In this document: positions 34,595 to 43,033 of the stretch, piece after piece
How positions within the stretch are numbered: the stretch's first letter is position 1
Layout of the letters: the number at the start of each line of letters is the position of its first letter
Source: Hyphomicrobiales bacterium
GTDB lineage: Bacteria; Pseudomonadota; Alphaproteobacteria; Rhizobiales; Rhizobiaceae
Length of the DNA stretch: 64,000 nt
NCBI GenBank assembly: GCA_900467745.1
Contig: UBQW01000016.1
Coordinates: forward strand, 372,001 to 436,000
Direction of reading: 5' to 3'
Notes under the pieces: generated by a model
What the model saw: the letters and a program-made list of their open reading frames with translations, nothing else
Told to the model about the DNA's origin: nothing
The model's database searches: none
Program-made: the position numbers and the translations under genes

Positions 34595-35018
34595 CGAAAC
34601 TGCCCAGCGACATCGAAGTCATGTGAGACGCGGATCAGAACCTGCCTAATTCGCAGGCTTGATTAAAATACAGACATCAACTGCAAGTCAAGCGGCAGGA
34701 CATAATAAATGACGTTTCGGAGGTGTATCACGTTGAATCCATCAGCAAGCACCTCTGCAAGATGCCGCAATGAGGCTGATGTGCCGGTAACGGCGTTCCA
34801 ATGCGCACTGGCCGTGAGGCGTTGCAAGTGCGCCCATCTCCCTTGGCGTAGGGGGCCTGATCGATGACGAAGTCTAGTACGCCCTAGCCCATCATTGGTC
34901 TCGGGTTCTTTCGCTCGTGTCCAATCCAGATCGGCTTGGCATGCAGCGTCTCCATGATTGATGCTGTTTCGACGCTTGGAAACGAATGTCAACATACCGC
35001 AGAGCTATGCCGAGAGAG
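34595..35018. other. Upstream leader/promoter region of the AmiC operon
   Basis: About 420 bases with no convincing gene. A small hairpin is present at 34641-34657 (minus-strand arms CCTGC and GCAGG). No sigma-54 match was found. Confidence 0.4.
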
Positions 35019-35216
35019 TCAACTCCCTGAAACTGGATTCCTTGCTGTCGGCACATCACGCGCGGGAAGAGATCTGGCATAAGCAGCAGCCTCGCCAGGG
35101 TATGGGAAATCCTCACCCACCTGGTCGGATCCATCATAAACCTTGAACGTCGGCCCATCGGTTTCGACGACCTTGTAACCATTCACATATTCGAATTTTG
35201 GTGTTTTCCAACCCAT
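35019..35216 (-). CDS. Small hypothetical protein (65 residues)
   Basis: ATG 35216, sequence starting MGWKTPKFEYVNGYKVVETD. It is a short soluble protein with alternating strand-like segments (YKVVETDGPTFKVYDGSD) and a helix (GEAAAYARSLPA), reminiscent of DUF2188-type small proteins. No function is assigned. Its composition looks like a genuine small gene, but support is modest. Confidence 0.45.
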   Translation of the reverse strand: MGWKTPKFEYVNGYKVVETDGPTFKVYDGSDQVGEDFPYPGEAAAYARSLPARDVPTARNPVSGS

Positions 35217-35271
35217 TCCCTGTCCCTTCGGTGCGCACGCGATCGATCGACCGTTGTCACCTCGCATTTAG

Positions 35272-35985
35272 CACGAGTTTCAGTTAGAGCAGAACCCCGA
35301 CAAAGCGGCAACGCCACGGGCACTCGCTTTCCGCCCGAAGGAAAACTCGCCCAAGGGTCTGATATTAAATCAGATCGTATTCCACCGATCACGGTTCGAG
35401 ATTGATTTGAACCGGCCCCGTGACGCCGCAGTTTATGTCCGGCCAGAGCAGGCTTGGGGCCTAAAAGTCTGGTCGACCCCTGTCCCGCCTGAATGCGTGG
35501 AGGCGTCGCTTGCGATTCACGACGATTACTATAAAGCGCTGCGAGCCTTTCTGAAGAGTATTGAGCGCAGACACCGCCAGTTTGTCGTGCTGGACGTACA
35601 TAGCTATAATCACCGCCGCCGCGGCCCCGATGCGCCCCCTACCGACCCGGTACAAGCGCCGGATATTAACATCGGCACATCATCCATGGATCGGGAACGG
35701 TGGTCCGACGTCATTGATGGGTTGATGGAGCATTTTTCCAGCTACGAAATCGCCGGCCGGGCAGTTGATGTTCGCGAGAACGTAGCGTTCCAAGGGAAGG
35801 GTGAGCAAACCCGGTTCATCCACGAATTCTTTCCTCAGACGGGATGCGCGGTCGCAGTGGAATTTAAGAAGATTTTCATGGACGAGTGGACCGGAGAGCC
35901 AGACATCGACGTCTTGAATCAGCTCCGCTCGATGGTCTCGTCGGCTCAGCCGGTTCTCGAGCGGCTGTTGGCGTGTCGCCCATGA
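35272..35985 (+). pseudogene. N-terminally truncated N-formylglutamate amidohydrolase-like gene
   Basis: The open stretch follows a TAG at 35269-35271 and has no good start codon; a TTG at 35407 is the first candidate. Homology begins with RFEIDLNRPRDAAVYVRPEQ and continues through VVLDVHSYNHRR, NIGTSS and VEFKKIFMDEWTGEPD, all FGase-family (PF05013) landmarks. The ~70 N-terminal residues with the first metal-binding motif are missing, so activity is doubtful. The stop overlaps the next reading frame as ATGA, showing a former operon. Confidence 0.7.
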
Positions 35986-36111
35986 GAAGCGGACAGACAG
36001 CGGCGACGGACCTCGAGCTTGATTGGCTCGATGACGCTACAAAGGCCGTCCGGTCTGCAAAACCGGTGCGGCAGGAGTTCGCCGGCGGAGGTCGCCTTCA
36101 TATTGATCGCC
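35982..36111 (+). pseudogene. 5' stub of the gene following the FGase (possibly DUF1704/QEGLA family), cut by an IS remnant
   Basis: ATG 35982 overlaps the FGase stop (ATGA). The first ~35 residues (MRSGQTAATDLELDWLDDAT and onward) are plausible coding sequence, then the reading frame is replaced by an IS481 transposase tail. In many proteobacteria the FGase gene is followed by a flavohaemoglobin-expression-modulating QEGLA (DUF1704) gene. That identity is inferred from context and is weak. Confidence 0.35.
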
Positions 36112-36369
36112 CATGGACTGCCCGAGATCAGCTACCCCTCCCATGACCGCGATGCCGTCGTCACCAATTGCGGGCGTCTCTGCATCCATCGCAAGAAGAT
36201 CAACATCTCCACTGTCATGGCCGGCCAGAAACTCGGCCTCAAGGAAGTCGACGATGGCATTTGGCTTGTCAGCTTCCTGCGCTATGATCTCGGATATATC
36301 GATCTCGAACAGAGGACATTGCAAACAATCGACAACCCGTTCGGCACGAGGTTGTCACCTATGTCTTAG
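36112..36369 (+). mobile_element. IS481-family transposase, C-terminal remnant
   Basis: About 85 residues starting GLPEISYPSHDRDAVVTNCG, through INISTVMAGQKLGLKEVDDG, to DNPFGTRLSPMS. This is the characteristic beta-rich C-terminal tail of IS481-type integrases after the DDE domain. The catalytic domain and IS ends are not visible. It sits exactly where the FGase operon breaks off, so it probably marks an insertion followed by deletion. Confidence 0.8.
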
Positions 36370-36420
36370 GTACGGATTGTTACCAATTTGTCCGGGTCGG
36401 ACATAGAAACCATCGGCGAT

Positions 36421-36450
36421 GTGAAGGGATTCGAACCGTCGACCCTTACG
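36421..36450. repeat. tRNA-3'-end-like sequence scrap
   Basis: GTGAAGGGATTCGAACCGTC resembles the T-loop and 3' flank of a tRNA read in reverse, but the arms do not form a proper T-stem and there is no acceptor stem. Similar scraps occur at 49571, 50828 and 53022. It may be a relic of an integration site. Confidence 0.35.
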
Positions 36451-36592
36451 GCGATTTCGTCACTAGGCAGAATTTATAACAACTTTACCAAATAGAACCT
36501 CCACTAGCGATTAAGCGGATCACATTCGCCATCGCGAGCATTCGCCGATACCGACCGTTACGTGGCGCCAGAAAATGATGCTCCCGTCCCTG

Positions 36593-37831
36593 TCATGCGC
36601 CATCAGGATAAAGCCGTGGGAACAGGGTGTCGAGCGCCTTGACCGGGAAGCGCAGCGAAACGGGACCTTTTTCGGTCTTCGACGCGAGCATGCCGTCGTC
36701 AACAAGTGCCTTCAGGGCACGACGTGCGGATCGCTCAGGCAATCCGCTAATCCGCGTGGCCTCACCCCTATCGAACTCACCGCGAATGAGTGCCTCTTGA
36801 AGCAATGGTGCACATTCGGATGGTAGCGCTTCCTGCCGATCGACATAGCGCTTGAGGCGTGTGCCCAAGGTCTTCAAATCAAACAAGCTCTCCATGTAGT
36901 CGAGTTGGTCGACGCAAACACCTAAAAACCATTCCGTGAAGATCTCAAGCCCCTCCAGTGAGAGGTTTCCTCGTCCATCACGGTCGCCTTGCCGTGGTTC
37001 GTCTGCCCAAGCCATGTGCTGCTTGTACTCGGCACGCCCTTCTGGTCCGCCAGTCAGCCCTCTCGCCAGGCCGCGGGAAACTGACCAGAGACCATGGGCA
37101 CCCACGCCGGCCGACTGTGCCATGGCGTGGCTCATCAAACGACTGACCCTGCCGTTCCCATCGGGAAATGGGTGGATATAGTTGAACCTGTGATGCGCGG
37201 TTGCCATTGCAAAGAGACGGGCGCTTCGGCTCTTTCCGACTGCAATCATTTCCCCTCCGGGGCGGGGCGTGAAAGCGAAGCGCTGATGAAAATACGCCAT
37301 GAAATCCGGCACGCGGTCGCTGGCAGGTGGCAAGTGTCTCCCGATCACAACGTCTTGCTCTTTCCCTTGACGCCACTCACCGGGCGCCATGATGAAACTG
37401 TGGCTGTTGCTGGATATCGTCAGCATTTTCTCTGTGGCACCCTCATAAAAGGAGCGATGCAGATTTTGGATAAACGCCTCAGACGCAGGATCAGGCAAAG
37501 TACCAGCCGCGGCCTGCTCATCGAGCGCCTGCTGAACACGATAATGAGCGACAGCTTCGATTTTCAAGTCGCGTCGATCGTCTTCCGGAAGAATGCCATG
37601 GAGTGCCTGTTCAATTTCCCGTGGACGCGTGTTGTGTCCTTCGATCAGGTTGCTGTAATAGGTATTCATGATCCTGACGGTACGGGCCAACTGCGCTGCC
37701 GTCTCAGGATGGAGAGCGGCTCCGAGGCGTTCAGCCCTGGCGACAATATCAATTGAAAGGTCGAGAAGTTTACCGCTTGGGTGCTCAATCCGGGCGGGTT
37801 CGATCCGGGAGGATGCTTCTTCTACCGTCAT
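36593..37831 (-). CDS. Fic-family AMP-transferase with C-terminal winged helix
   Basis: A 412-residue Fic protein. The core motif HPFPDGNGRVSR (HPFx(D/E)GNGR) is complete, with catalytic His near residue 216. The N-terminal inhibitory motif is visible as YYSNLIEGHNT (S/TxxxE(G/N)), which makes it a class II, self-inhibited Fic enzyme. The C-terminus (ATRISGLPERSARRALKALV) is a winged helix. Such enzymes transfer AMP, or sometimes other groups, onto proteins. It is intact amid decayed genes and has no antitoxin neighbour, as expected for class II. Confidence 0.92.
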   Translation of the reverse strand: MTVEEASSRIEPARIEHPSGKLLDLSIDIVARAERLGAALHPETAAQLARTVRIMNTYYSNLIEGHNTRPREIEQALHGILPEDDRRDLKIEAVAHYRVQQALDEQAAAGTLPDPASEAFIQNLHRSFYEGATEKMLTISSNSHSFIMAPGEWRQGKEQDVVIGRHLPPASDRVPDFMAYFHQRFAFTPRPGGEMIAVGKSRSARLFAMATAHHRFNYIHPFPDGNGRVSRLMSHAMAQSAGVGAHGLWSVSRGLARGLTGGPEGRAEYKQHMAWADEPRQGDRDGRGNLSLEGLEIFTEWFLGVCVDQLDYMESLFDLKTLGTRLKRYVDRQEALPSECAPLLQEALIRGEFDRGEATRISGLPERSARRALKALVDDGMLASKTEKGPVSLRFPVKALDTLFPRLYPDGA

Positions 37832-38401
37832 ATTGGCCGATATCCATTTTTTCTATCACTCTAAAATAATTATCGATTCTTGAAATTGCAATCCGATTTG
37901 GCCGATCTTTTGGCCGATCTTTTGTCGGTGTTCGTTCGCAATCATGTCTGCATAGCTATTACCAATCTGGCTGCCGCACACTTTAGAGCCGACCGCCTAC
38001 AATGGGCGGCTTGATCGCCCCCAACAAAGCGGCGGCAACGACCAAACAAACGATTGCGGCCAAGCTCGTCGTCGTTCGAGGCAGTGATGAAGGCCGCAGC
38101 GCTTTCATCGCACCGTGCATTGAGGTCGAGAACACGACGGTCAGCGTGATCCAGGGGATCGACTATCAAGGACCGAAGGCTGCACTCGGTGAGTTTGCAG
38201 ACCAAGCAAACGCCGCGGTCAAAGCCGCCGCGGAAAAACCTGCATTTCACCCTCTCTGTGGGTTGCGCAGACCAGCGATGATCATATTGTAGTTTCCAGA
38301 TAGCTGGCCTTATTGCGTGGGGAGCAGCAGAAACGTTACGAGTAAGTCGCAGCGGCCGGTTTGTCCTCAGACATCTTATCTTGTTCCCCAGTTCCTCGTT
38401 G
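37832..38401. other. Region without a convincing gene
   Basis: An open frame at 38002-38292 (plus, 96 residues) begins MGGLIAPNKAAATTKQTIAA, but I recognise no family and see no clear ribosome-binding site. The 5' part (37850-37930) is AT-rich and probably holds the Fic promoter. A long minus-strand frame crossing 37942-39117 runs antisense through a decayed gene and is not believed. Confidence 0.4.
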
Positions 38402-38430
38402 GTTATACTGTTTTTGTAAAACAGTATAAC
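38402..38430. promoter_or_regulatory. Perfect 13-bp palindrome upstream of the GntR pseudogene
   Basis: GTTATACTGTTTT, a TGT loop, then AAAACAGTATAAC: 29 bases of perfect dyad symmetry. It lies ~125 bases upstream of the first GntR-like codons. The shape suits an operator for a dimeric regulator such as GntR/FadR, or a stem-loop; no T-run follows. Confidence 0.6.
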
Positions 38431-38554
38431 TCCGGAGCTGGCGATACCGTCTATAAGCGCGCGTCGGGCTACAAGGCTGAATATATTTATATCGCTTTTG
38501 AGCTCTTGATTGAAGTTGCAGTCGTTATCGCTCTGAAATTTCCTGGAATCCCAC

Positions 38555-39146
38555 ATGATCCGCCACCGCAGGCTGAAGGCGGCCATGTTATCGTCGAGGC
38601 AAAGCTCGCCGATACCCTTGGAATATCGAGGACGCCGCTGCGCGAGGCCCTGCAACGGCTTGAGGGTGAAGGACTCATCCGAAAGGGCGACGGCCACAAC
38701 TAAGTCGTGCGCCGCGTGGACATCGGAGAATATCCGCAGAGCCTGCGGCTGCGCTTGCTGATCGAGCCGGAAGCCGCCGCCCTCGCCGTCCGCAACATTC
38801 CGCGCCGCCGGTTGATCGAGGTCAGACGCGAAATCCACGACCTCGTCGATGCGACGGCCTATCATACGGACGCGCGCCGGTTCTCCGACGACAATCTGCA
38901 CAACATGATCATCGACTACTGCGGCAATGCCGTGATGGCCGAGGTGCTGCGTGAACTGGCGCGCCACCACCCGCCTCTTCGAGATCGACAGGCTGACAGA
39001 CCGACTGAAGCCGGACTCGACCGAGCACCTCGTCATCATCGAGGCCATCGAACGTGGCGATCTCGACGTCACCCGTGCCACAGTCGCCACGCATTTCGAA
39101 AGCCTGATCTCGTTCACGCGTGACTATCTGGGCGCCGGTAGCTGCG
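38555..39146 (+). pseudogene. GntR/FadR-family regulator pseudogene
   Basis: The winged helix survives as VEAKLADTLGISRTPLREAL followed by QRLEGEGLIRKGDG. A TAA stop at 38701-38703 then interrupts it. The FCD effector domain continues in frame (RLRLLIEPEAAALAVRN, NLHNMIIDYCGNAVMAEVLR) and shifts frame near 38955 into LFEIDRLTDRLKPDSTEHLV and DVTRATVATHFESLISF. At least one stop and one frameshift, and probably another lesion near 38585, make it non-functional. It lies upstream of the second catabolic cluster, which it may once have controlled. Confidence 0.8.
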
Positions 39147-39439
39147 GCGCCCCCGGCTGCGCTATCCACCACGCCACCAGTGAAGCCATTTTGTCATCGC
39201 TCGCACGCGAAAAGAGCAGTAGCCGGCATCGACGACCGATTCTAACGTGACGATGTCTTTCGACATCCAGGTGCACAATCCAGCCTCGCTGCAACGGCAG
39301 ACACTCTGACAACCTGACGGTTCGCGAACCACAGATGCCATCGGCGCCTGCGGCGGCAACGGTTGTTGCCCGGATTGTACGCGCCACCGCGCAATGCCGC
39401 GTCATGTCGCATGACACGGCCTTCAGAATGGGAACACAA
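39147..39439. other. Leader of the second catabolic cluster
   Basis: About 290 bases between the dead regulator and the first binding-protein gene. It probably holds a promoter. No convincing motif or gene was seen. Confidence 0.35.
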
Positions 39440-40453
39440 ATGAAAAAATTCATGCGGTCACTGATAATACCCGCGCTGATGTTCGCGTCGCATGTTCATG
39501 CGGCCGATCTTCCGATCAAATTGACGCTCGACTGGAAGATCCAGGGTATCCACGCCTGGTTTTATCTTGCCAAGGAAAAAGGCTACTTCGCTGACGAGGG
39601 ACTTGATGTCCAGATCGATCAGGGAGAAGGCTCGGCAGTGACGGTCACACGCATTATGTCTGGCGCCTACGATGCCGGCTTCGGCGACATCAACGCTATC
39701 ATCCAGAATGCCTTGACGAAGCCCGACGTATCGCCTGTCATGGTCTATCAGATCTACAATCAGCCGCCGTTTTCAGTTCTGGTCAAGAAGGATGGCCCGG
39801 TCACCGACCTGAAAAAACTGGCTGGCCTCAAGGTCGGAAGTCCGGCCGGCTCGGCTGCGGGCCGCCTCTTCCCCGCGTTGACCTCGAATGTCGGCATCGA
39901 TCCAAACAGCGTGGAAATGGTCAATGTCGCACCGAACATCCAGGAGCAGATGCTGATCCGTGGAAACGTGGATGCAAGCCTGGTCTTCAACGTCACGAGC
40001 TATCTGAACCTGATCGGTCTTGGTCTGGACCCCGACAAGGATTTCACTTGGTACAATTATGGTGATCACGGCGTGGACATCTATTCCAACGGCCTGATGG
40101 TCTCCCGCAAATTGATTAACGAACATCCGGAAGCCGTTCGGGGACTGGTGAAGGCCGTGAACAGGGCCATGATCGAGATCATGCATGACCCCGCGCTCGG
40201 CGCCGCGACAGTCAAAGCAGTCGAGCCGCTGATAAACGAACAGCTGGAAAAGCGCCGGATCGAGTTCGCGATAAAGAACCTGATCGTATCGGAAGAAACC
40301 GGCAAGGTTGGCGTCGGTGATGTGGATGTCTCGCGCCTGGCGAGATCGATCTCCAGCATCACGGCTGCCTACGAGCTTAAGGGCGACGTGACGCCAGACA
40401 AGGTATTCACAGCCGAATATCTGCCGCCTCTTGCTGAGAGAACCATCAACTGA
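39440..40453 (+). CDS. NMT1/THI5-like ABC transporter substrate-binding protein, copy 1
   Basis: A 337-residue periplasmic protein. The signal peptide is MKKFMRSLIIPALMFASHVHA. KLTLDWKIQGIHAWFYLAKE and KGYFADEGLDV are hallmarks of the NMT1/THI5-like family, which binds pyrimidine precursors, riboflavin-like or sulfonate-type ligands. DAGFGDINAI is the ligand-loop region. ATG 39440 gives the signal peptide; the longer frame upstream is spurious. It is a paralogue of the protein at 43.0 kb and is directly followed by an amidohydrolase gene, suggesting a ring-containing ligand. No ATPase or permease of its own is adjacent, so it may share the one at 46.4-48 kb. Confidence 0.92.
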   Translation: MKKFMRSLIIPALMFASHVHAADLPIKLTLDWKIQGIHAWFYLAKEKGYFADEGLDVQIDQGEGSAVTVTRIMSGAYDAGFGDINAIIQNALTKPDVSPVMVYQIYNQPPFSVLVKKDGPVTDLKKLAGLKVGSPAGSAAGRLFPALTSNVGIDPNSVEMVNVAPNIQEQMLIRGNVDASLVFNVTSYLNLIGLGLDPDKDFTWYNYGDHGVDIYSNGLMVSRKLINEHPEAVRGLVKAVNRAMIEIMHDPALGAATVKAVEPLINEQLEKRRIEFAIKNLIVSEETGKVGVGDVDVSRLARSISSITAAYELKGDVTPDKVFTAEYLPPLAERTIN

Positions 40454-40462
40454 TCTCAAATA

Positions 40463-40492
40463 GGCGAGCTCCGGATTTCATCGGAGTTCGCC
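40463..40492 (+). terminator. Intercistronic hairpin after binding-protein gene copy 1
   Basis: Eleven-base arms, GGCGAGCTCCG and CGGAGTTCGCC, with an eight-base loop, between the stop at 40453 and the amidohydrolase start cluster. No T-run follows. It probably stabilises or partly terminates the binding-protein transcript. Confidence 0.6.
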
Positions 40493-40512
40493 CATCATGA
40501 ATGAGAATGCTT

Positions 40513-41949
40513 ATGAGTGACCGTCAAATCACTGTGGCCAAGGCCCTCATCGGAGAGAGCTATGAGCCGGTTGGACCAGTCGAAATCCGGGTGGAATCGG
40601 GCCGTATCATCGCCATCCGATCAGCAACCGACGACGCAGCGACGCCGCGTATCCTGGCCATGCCCGCATTGGTCGATGGGCACAATCACGCAAGACCACT
40701 GTCGCCAACGTCGTTCGGCGCCGGCATGAAGCCGCTGGAGACCTGGCTGCCTTCGCTTGCCGTCATGCCGGCCGTTGATCCCTACCTCGCAGCGGCCGCG
40801 TCATTCGGGCGATCCGCGCGCGGCGGCTGTGTTGCCGTCATGGTGCACCTGATCCGTCCCATGGGCCATGAGCCGTTGACGAAAGAAGCGCACGACTATG
40901 CCCGCGCCGCGTCGGATGTCGGCGTGTCGATCGGCTTTGCGATCGCCATGCGGGACCGGAACCCGATCGTCTACGGTGACCATACCGACATCGCCGCAAA
41001 GCTCGCCGATCGATACAAGATCGACGATATCTGGCGAGCGGAGACGATGTCGCCCCAGGAACAGACCAAGCGCGTTTCCGACGTTGCCTTGGAACTGGAA
41101 AATGAGCTGCATGTGGATGTCCAGTTCGGACCTACCGGCGTGCAATGGTGCTCCGATGGCCTGTTGGAAGCGATCGCCCGCGCATCGGCAGAGAGCGGTC
41201 GTCGCGTCCACATCCACCTTCTGGAAACGCGTGAACAGCGCGGGTGGGCCGACCGCACTTATCCTGGTGGCATCATCGAACGTCTGCGTGAGATCGGCCT
41301 GCTGTCCCCTCGCCTGACGGTCGCGCATTGTGTTTGGGCAAGGCCGGAAGAACTGTTCGTCCTGGCCAGCCATGGCGTGAAGATCGCCGTCAACCCCTCC
41401 TCGAATTTACACCTGAAATCCGGCATCGCGCGCGCGGGACGGATGAAAGCGTCGGGGCTTCGCTACGGCATCGGCCTTGATGGATGCGCGTTCGACGAGG
41501 ACGATGACGCGCTGCGGGAACTGCGCCTGTTTCGCATGCTCAATGCTGGCGTGGCTTTCGACGAGGAAATCACGCCCGCTGATGCGCTGACTGCGGCCTG
41601 TGCAACCGGACGCGAGATGGTCGGTCTTCCTGCCGGCGGACGCATAGAGGTCGGCATGCCCGCCGACCTCTTGCTGCTCGATCTCGACCGGCTGGACCGG
41701 GACCGCGTGATGGAGGTCGATCCCCGCCACTATCTCTTCGCGCGAGCAACACAAAGGGATGTCGTAGAGGTCATCCGTGGCGGAAGCACGATCGTGCGCG
41801 ACGGCAAGGTACTTGGGATCGATCTCGAATCCGTTGAAACGGCGCTTCGCCAGCAATATCGCGCAGCGATTGGTTCGACGCAGCATATCCAGGAGGCGTT
41901 CGCGGCTCTCGAACCTCTGATCGGCGAGCATTATCGCGGTTGCTGCTAG
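40513..41949 (+). CDS. Cytosine deaminase-like amidohydrolase (COG0402)
   Basis: A ~478-residue enzyme. MPALVDGHNHARP is the first metal pair (HxH type), VHIHLLETREQRG the next histidine, LTVAHCVWARPEEL the fourth, and YGIGLDGCAFDEDDD the catalytic Asp region. NPSSNLHLKSGIAR is typical of the SsnA/AtzB-like branch. It should deaminate or hydrolyse a heterocycle taken up by the neighbouring transporter. ATGs at 40501, 40507 and 40513 are all in frame; the last is taken because MSDRQITVAKAL fits the family start. Confidence 0.88.
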   Translation: MSDRQITVAKALIGESYEPVGPVEIRVESGRIIAIRSATDDAATPRILAMPALVDGHNHARPLSPTSFGAGMKPLETWLPSLAVMPAVDPYLAAAASFGRSARGGCVAVMVHLIRPMGHEPLTKEAHDYARAASDVGVSIGFAIAMRDRNPIVYGDHTDIAAKLADRYKIDDIWRAETMSPQEQTKRVSDVALELENELHVDVQFGPTGVQWCSDGLLEAIARASAESGRRVHIHLLETREQRGWADRTYPGGIIERLREIGLLSPRLTVAHCVWARPEELFVLASHGVKIAVNPSSNLHLKSGIARAGRMKASGLRYGIGLDGCAFDEDDDALRELRLFRMLNAGVAFDEEITPADALTAACATGREMVGLPAGGRIEVGMPADLLLLDLDRLDRDRVMEVDPRHYLFARATQRDVVEVIRGGSTIVRDGKVLGIDLESVETALRQQYRAAIGSTQHIQEAFAALEPLIGEHYRGCC

Positions 41950-41994
41950 GGCGCAGCGTCCGCGACGGAATTAGGAATGCGGCAACGGCTCGAC

Positions 41995-42885
41995 CTACGT
42001 CATCGCCTTGACCAGCCGGTCCGCGAAGCTGGAAGCGGCGATCGGTAGGACGCGTCCCCTGAGTTGGCATAGCACGAGGTCGGAGTGTGGTATGTCGCGC
42101 TCGTCGATCGGCCGACCGACAAGCCCCATGCCGAAATCCTGTCGAGGCGCCCCGGCCTCGATCTGGAACGAGATCATGTTTCCGCGAAGAACCAGCCCTC
42201 TCAGCATCTCGAACGAATTCGATTCCGCCATGATGTCGAACCGGAAGTCGCGACGGGCGATGACCTCGTCGAGAACCTGTCTCCCCCCGAGGCTCTGATC
42301 CGGCAATGCGAGCGGCTGTCCGACACAGTCGGAAAGCCGAACCACCTGCTTGGACGCCAGCGGGTGATCTTCCCGCATGATCGCGACCAATCGCTGCGGC
42401 AGCGACGTCAAAATGCGTATGCCCGGCCGCATGTAAGCTCGGTAGACCAGGGCGAGATCGACATCGTATTCGACGAGCGCGTTGATCGCCGCGTTATGGT
42501 CCATCACCTTGAGATCGAAAACGAGCCGAGGGTTGTCCTTGCGGAACTCTCCGATCTGGAACGGCAGAAAATCGAGAGCAAGCGCCTGGCTGCAGGCGAT
42601 CTTCACCGGTCCGCGCCTCAGGCCCCGCAGGTCTTCGACTTGTGAACTCAGCCGCTCCGCATCGGCGATCTGACTTCTGGCATAGCGGACAAACAATTCG
42701 CCCGCCGTGGTCAATTTCACGCCACGCGCACGCCGTTCGAATATCGGCGTTCCTATCTCCAACTCCAGATCCTGGATCTTGCGGTTCATTGCCGATGCCG
42801 TGATATTCATCCGCTCCGCCGCCTGGCGGATCGAGCCCGCTTTGGCGATTTCAGAGACTTGTTGCAGCAATTTCAGGTGACGCAT
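41995..42885 (-). CDS. LysR-family transcriptional regulator
   Basis: A 296-residue LTTR with N-terminal helix-turn-helix (IAKAGSIRQAAERMNITASA, then NRKIQDLELEIGTPIFERR) and a periplasmic-binding-like effector domain. It is divergent from the binding-protein gene at 43.0 kb and convergent with the amidohydrolase, so it likely controls the 43-49 kb operon. ATG 42885 is preferred to an upstream one at 42915. It resembles the LysR at 16-17 kb in its linker region (GSIRQA...LQVSEIA style), but substrate specificity cannot be read. Confidence 0.92.
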   Translation of the reverse strand: MRHLKLLQQVSEIAKAGSIRQAAERMNITASAMNRKIQDLELEIGTPIFERRARGVKLTTAGELFVRYARSQIADAERLSSQVEDLRGLRRGPVKIACSQALALDFLPFQIGEFRKDNPRLVFDLKVMDHNAAINALVEYDVDLALVYRAYMRPGIRILTSLPQRLVAIMREDHPLASKQVVRLSDCVGQPLALPDQSLGGRQVLDEVIARRDFRFDIMAESNSFEMLRGLVLRGNMISFQIEAGAPRQDFGMGLVGRPIDERDIPHSDLVLCQLRGRVLPIAASSFADRLVKAMT

Positions 42886-42943
42886 CGCTTGCTCCGAGTG
42901 AGGCCTTTTTAGCACCGTTCACGCACAAAAATTGCGGTTGAGA

Positions 42944-42961
42944 TACACACTGGACCGTGTA
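42944..42961. promoter_or_regulatory. Candidate LysR operator
   Basis: Inverted repeat TACAC-N8-GTGTA in the intergenic region between the LysR gene and the divergent operon, ~70 bases upstream of the binding-protein start. Dyads near this size, centred around -60, are typical LTTR recognition sites. Confidence 0.5.
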
Positions 42962-43033
42962 CTCTCGCATTGCAACATCAAAGAACAAGCCGCGACAAAG
43001 GCGGCCTCCAACGACCAGACAAGGGGAACAACA

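Noticed and set aside
36421-36450. tRNA gene
   Set aside because: Resembles a T-loop region but has no paired T-stem, anticodon arm or acceptor stem.
37942-39117. 391-residue minus-strand open frame
   Set aside because: Runs antisense across the GntR pseudogene and a non-coding palindrome; the plus-strand homology explains the region better.
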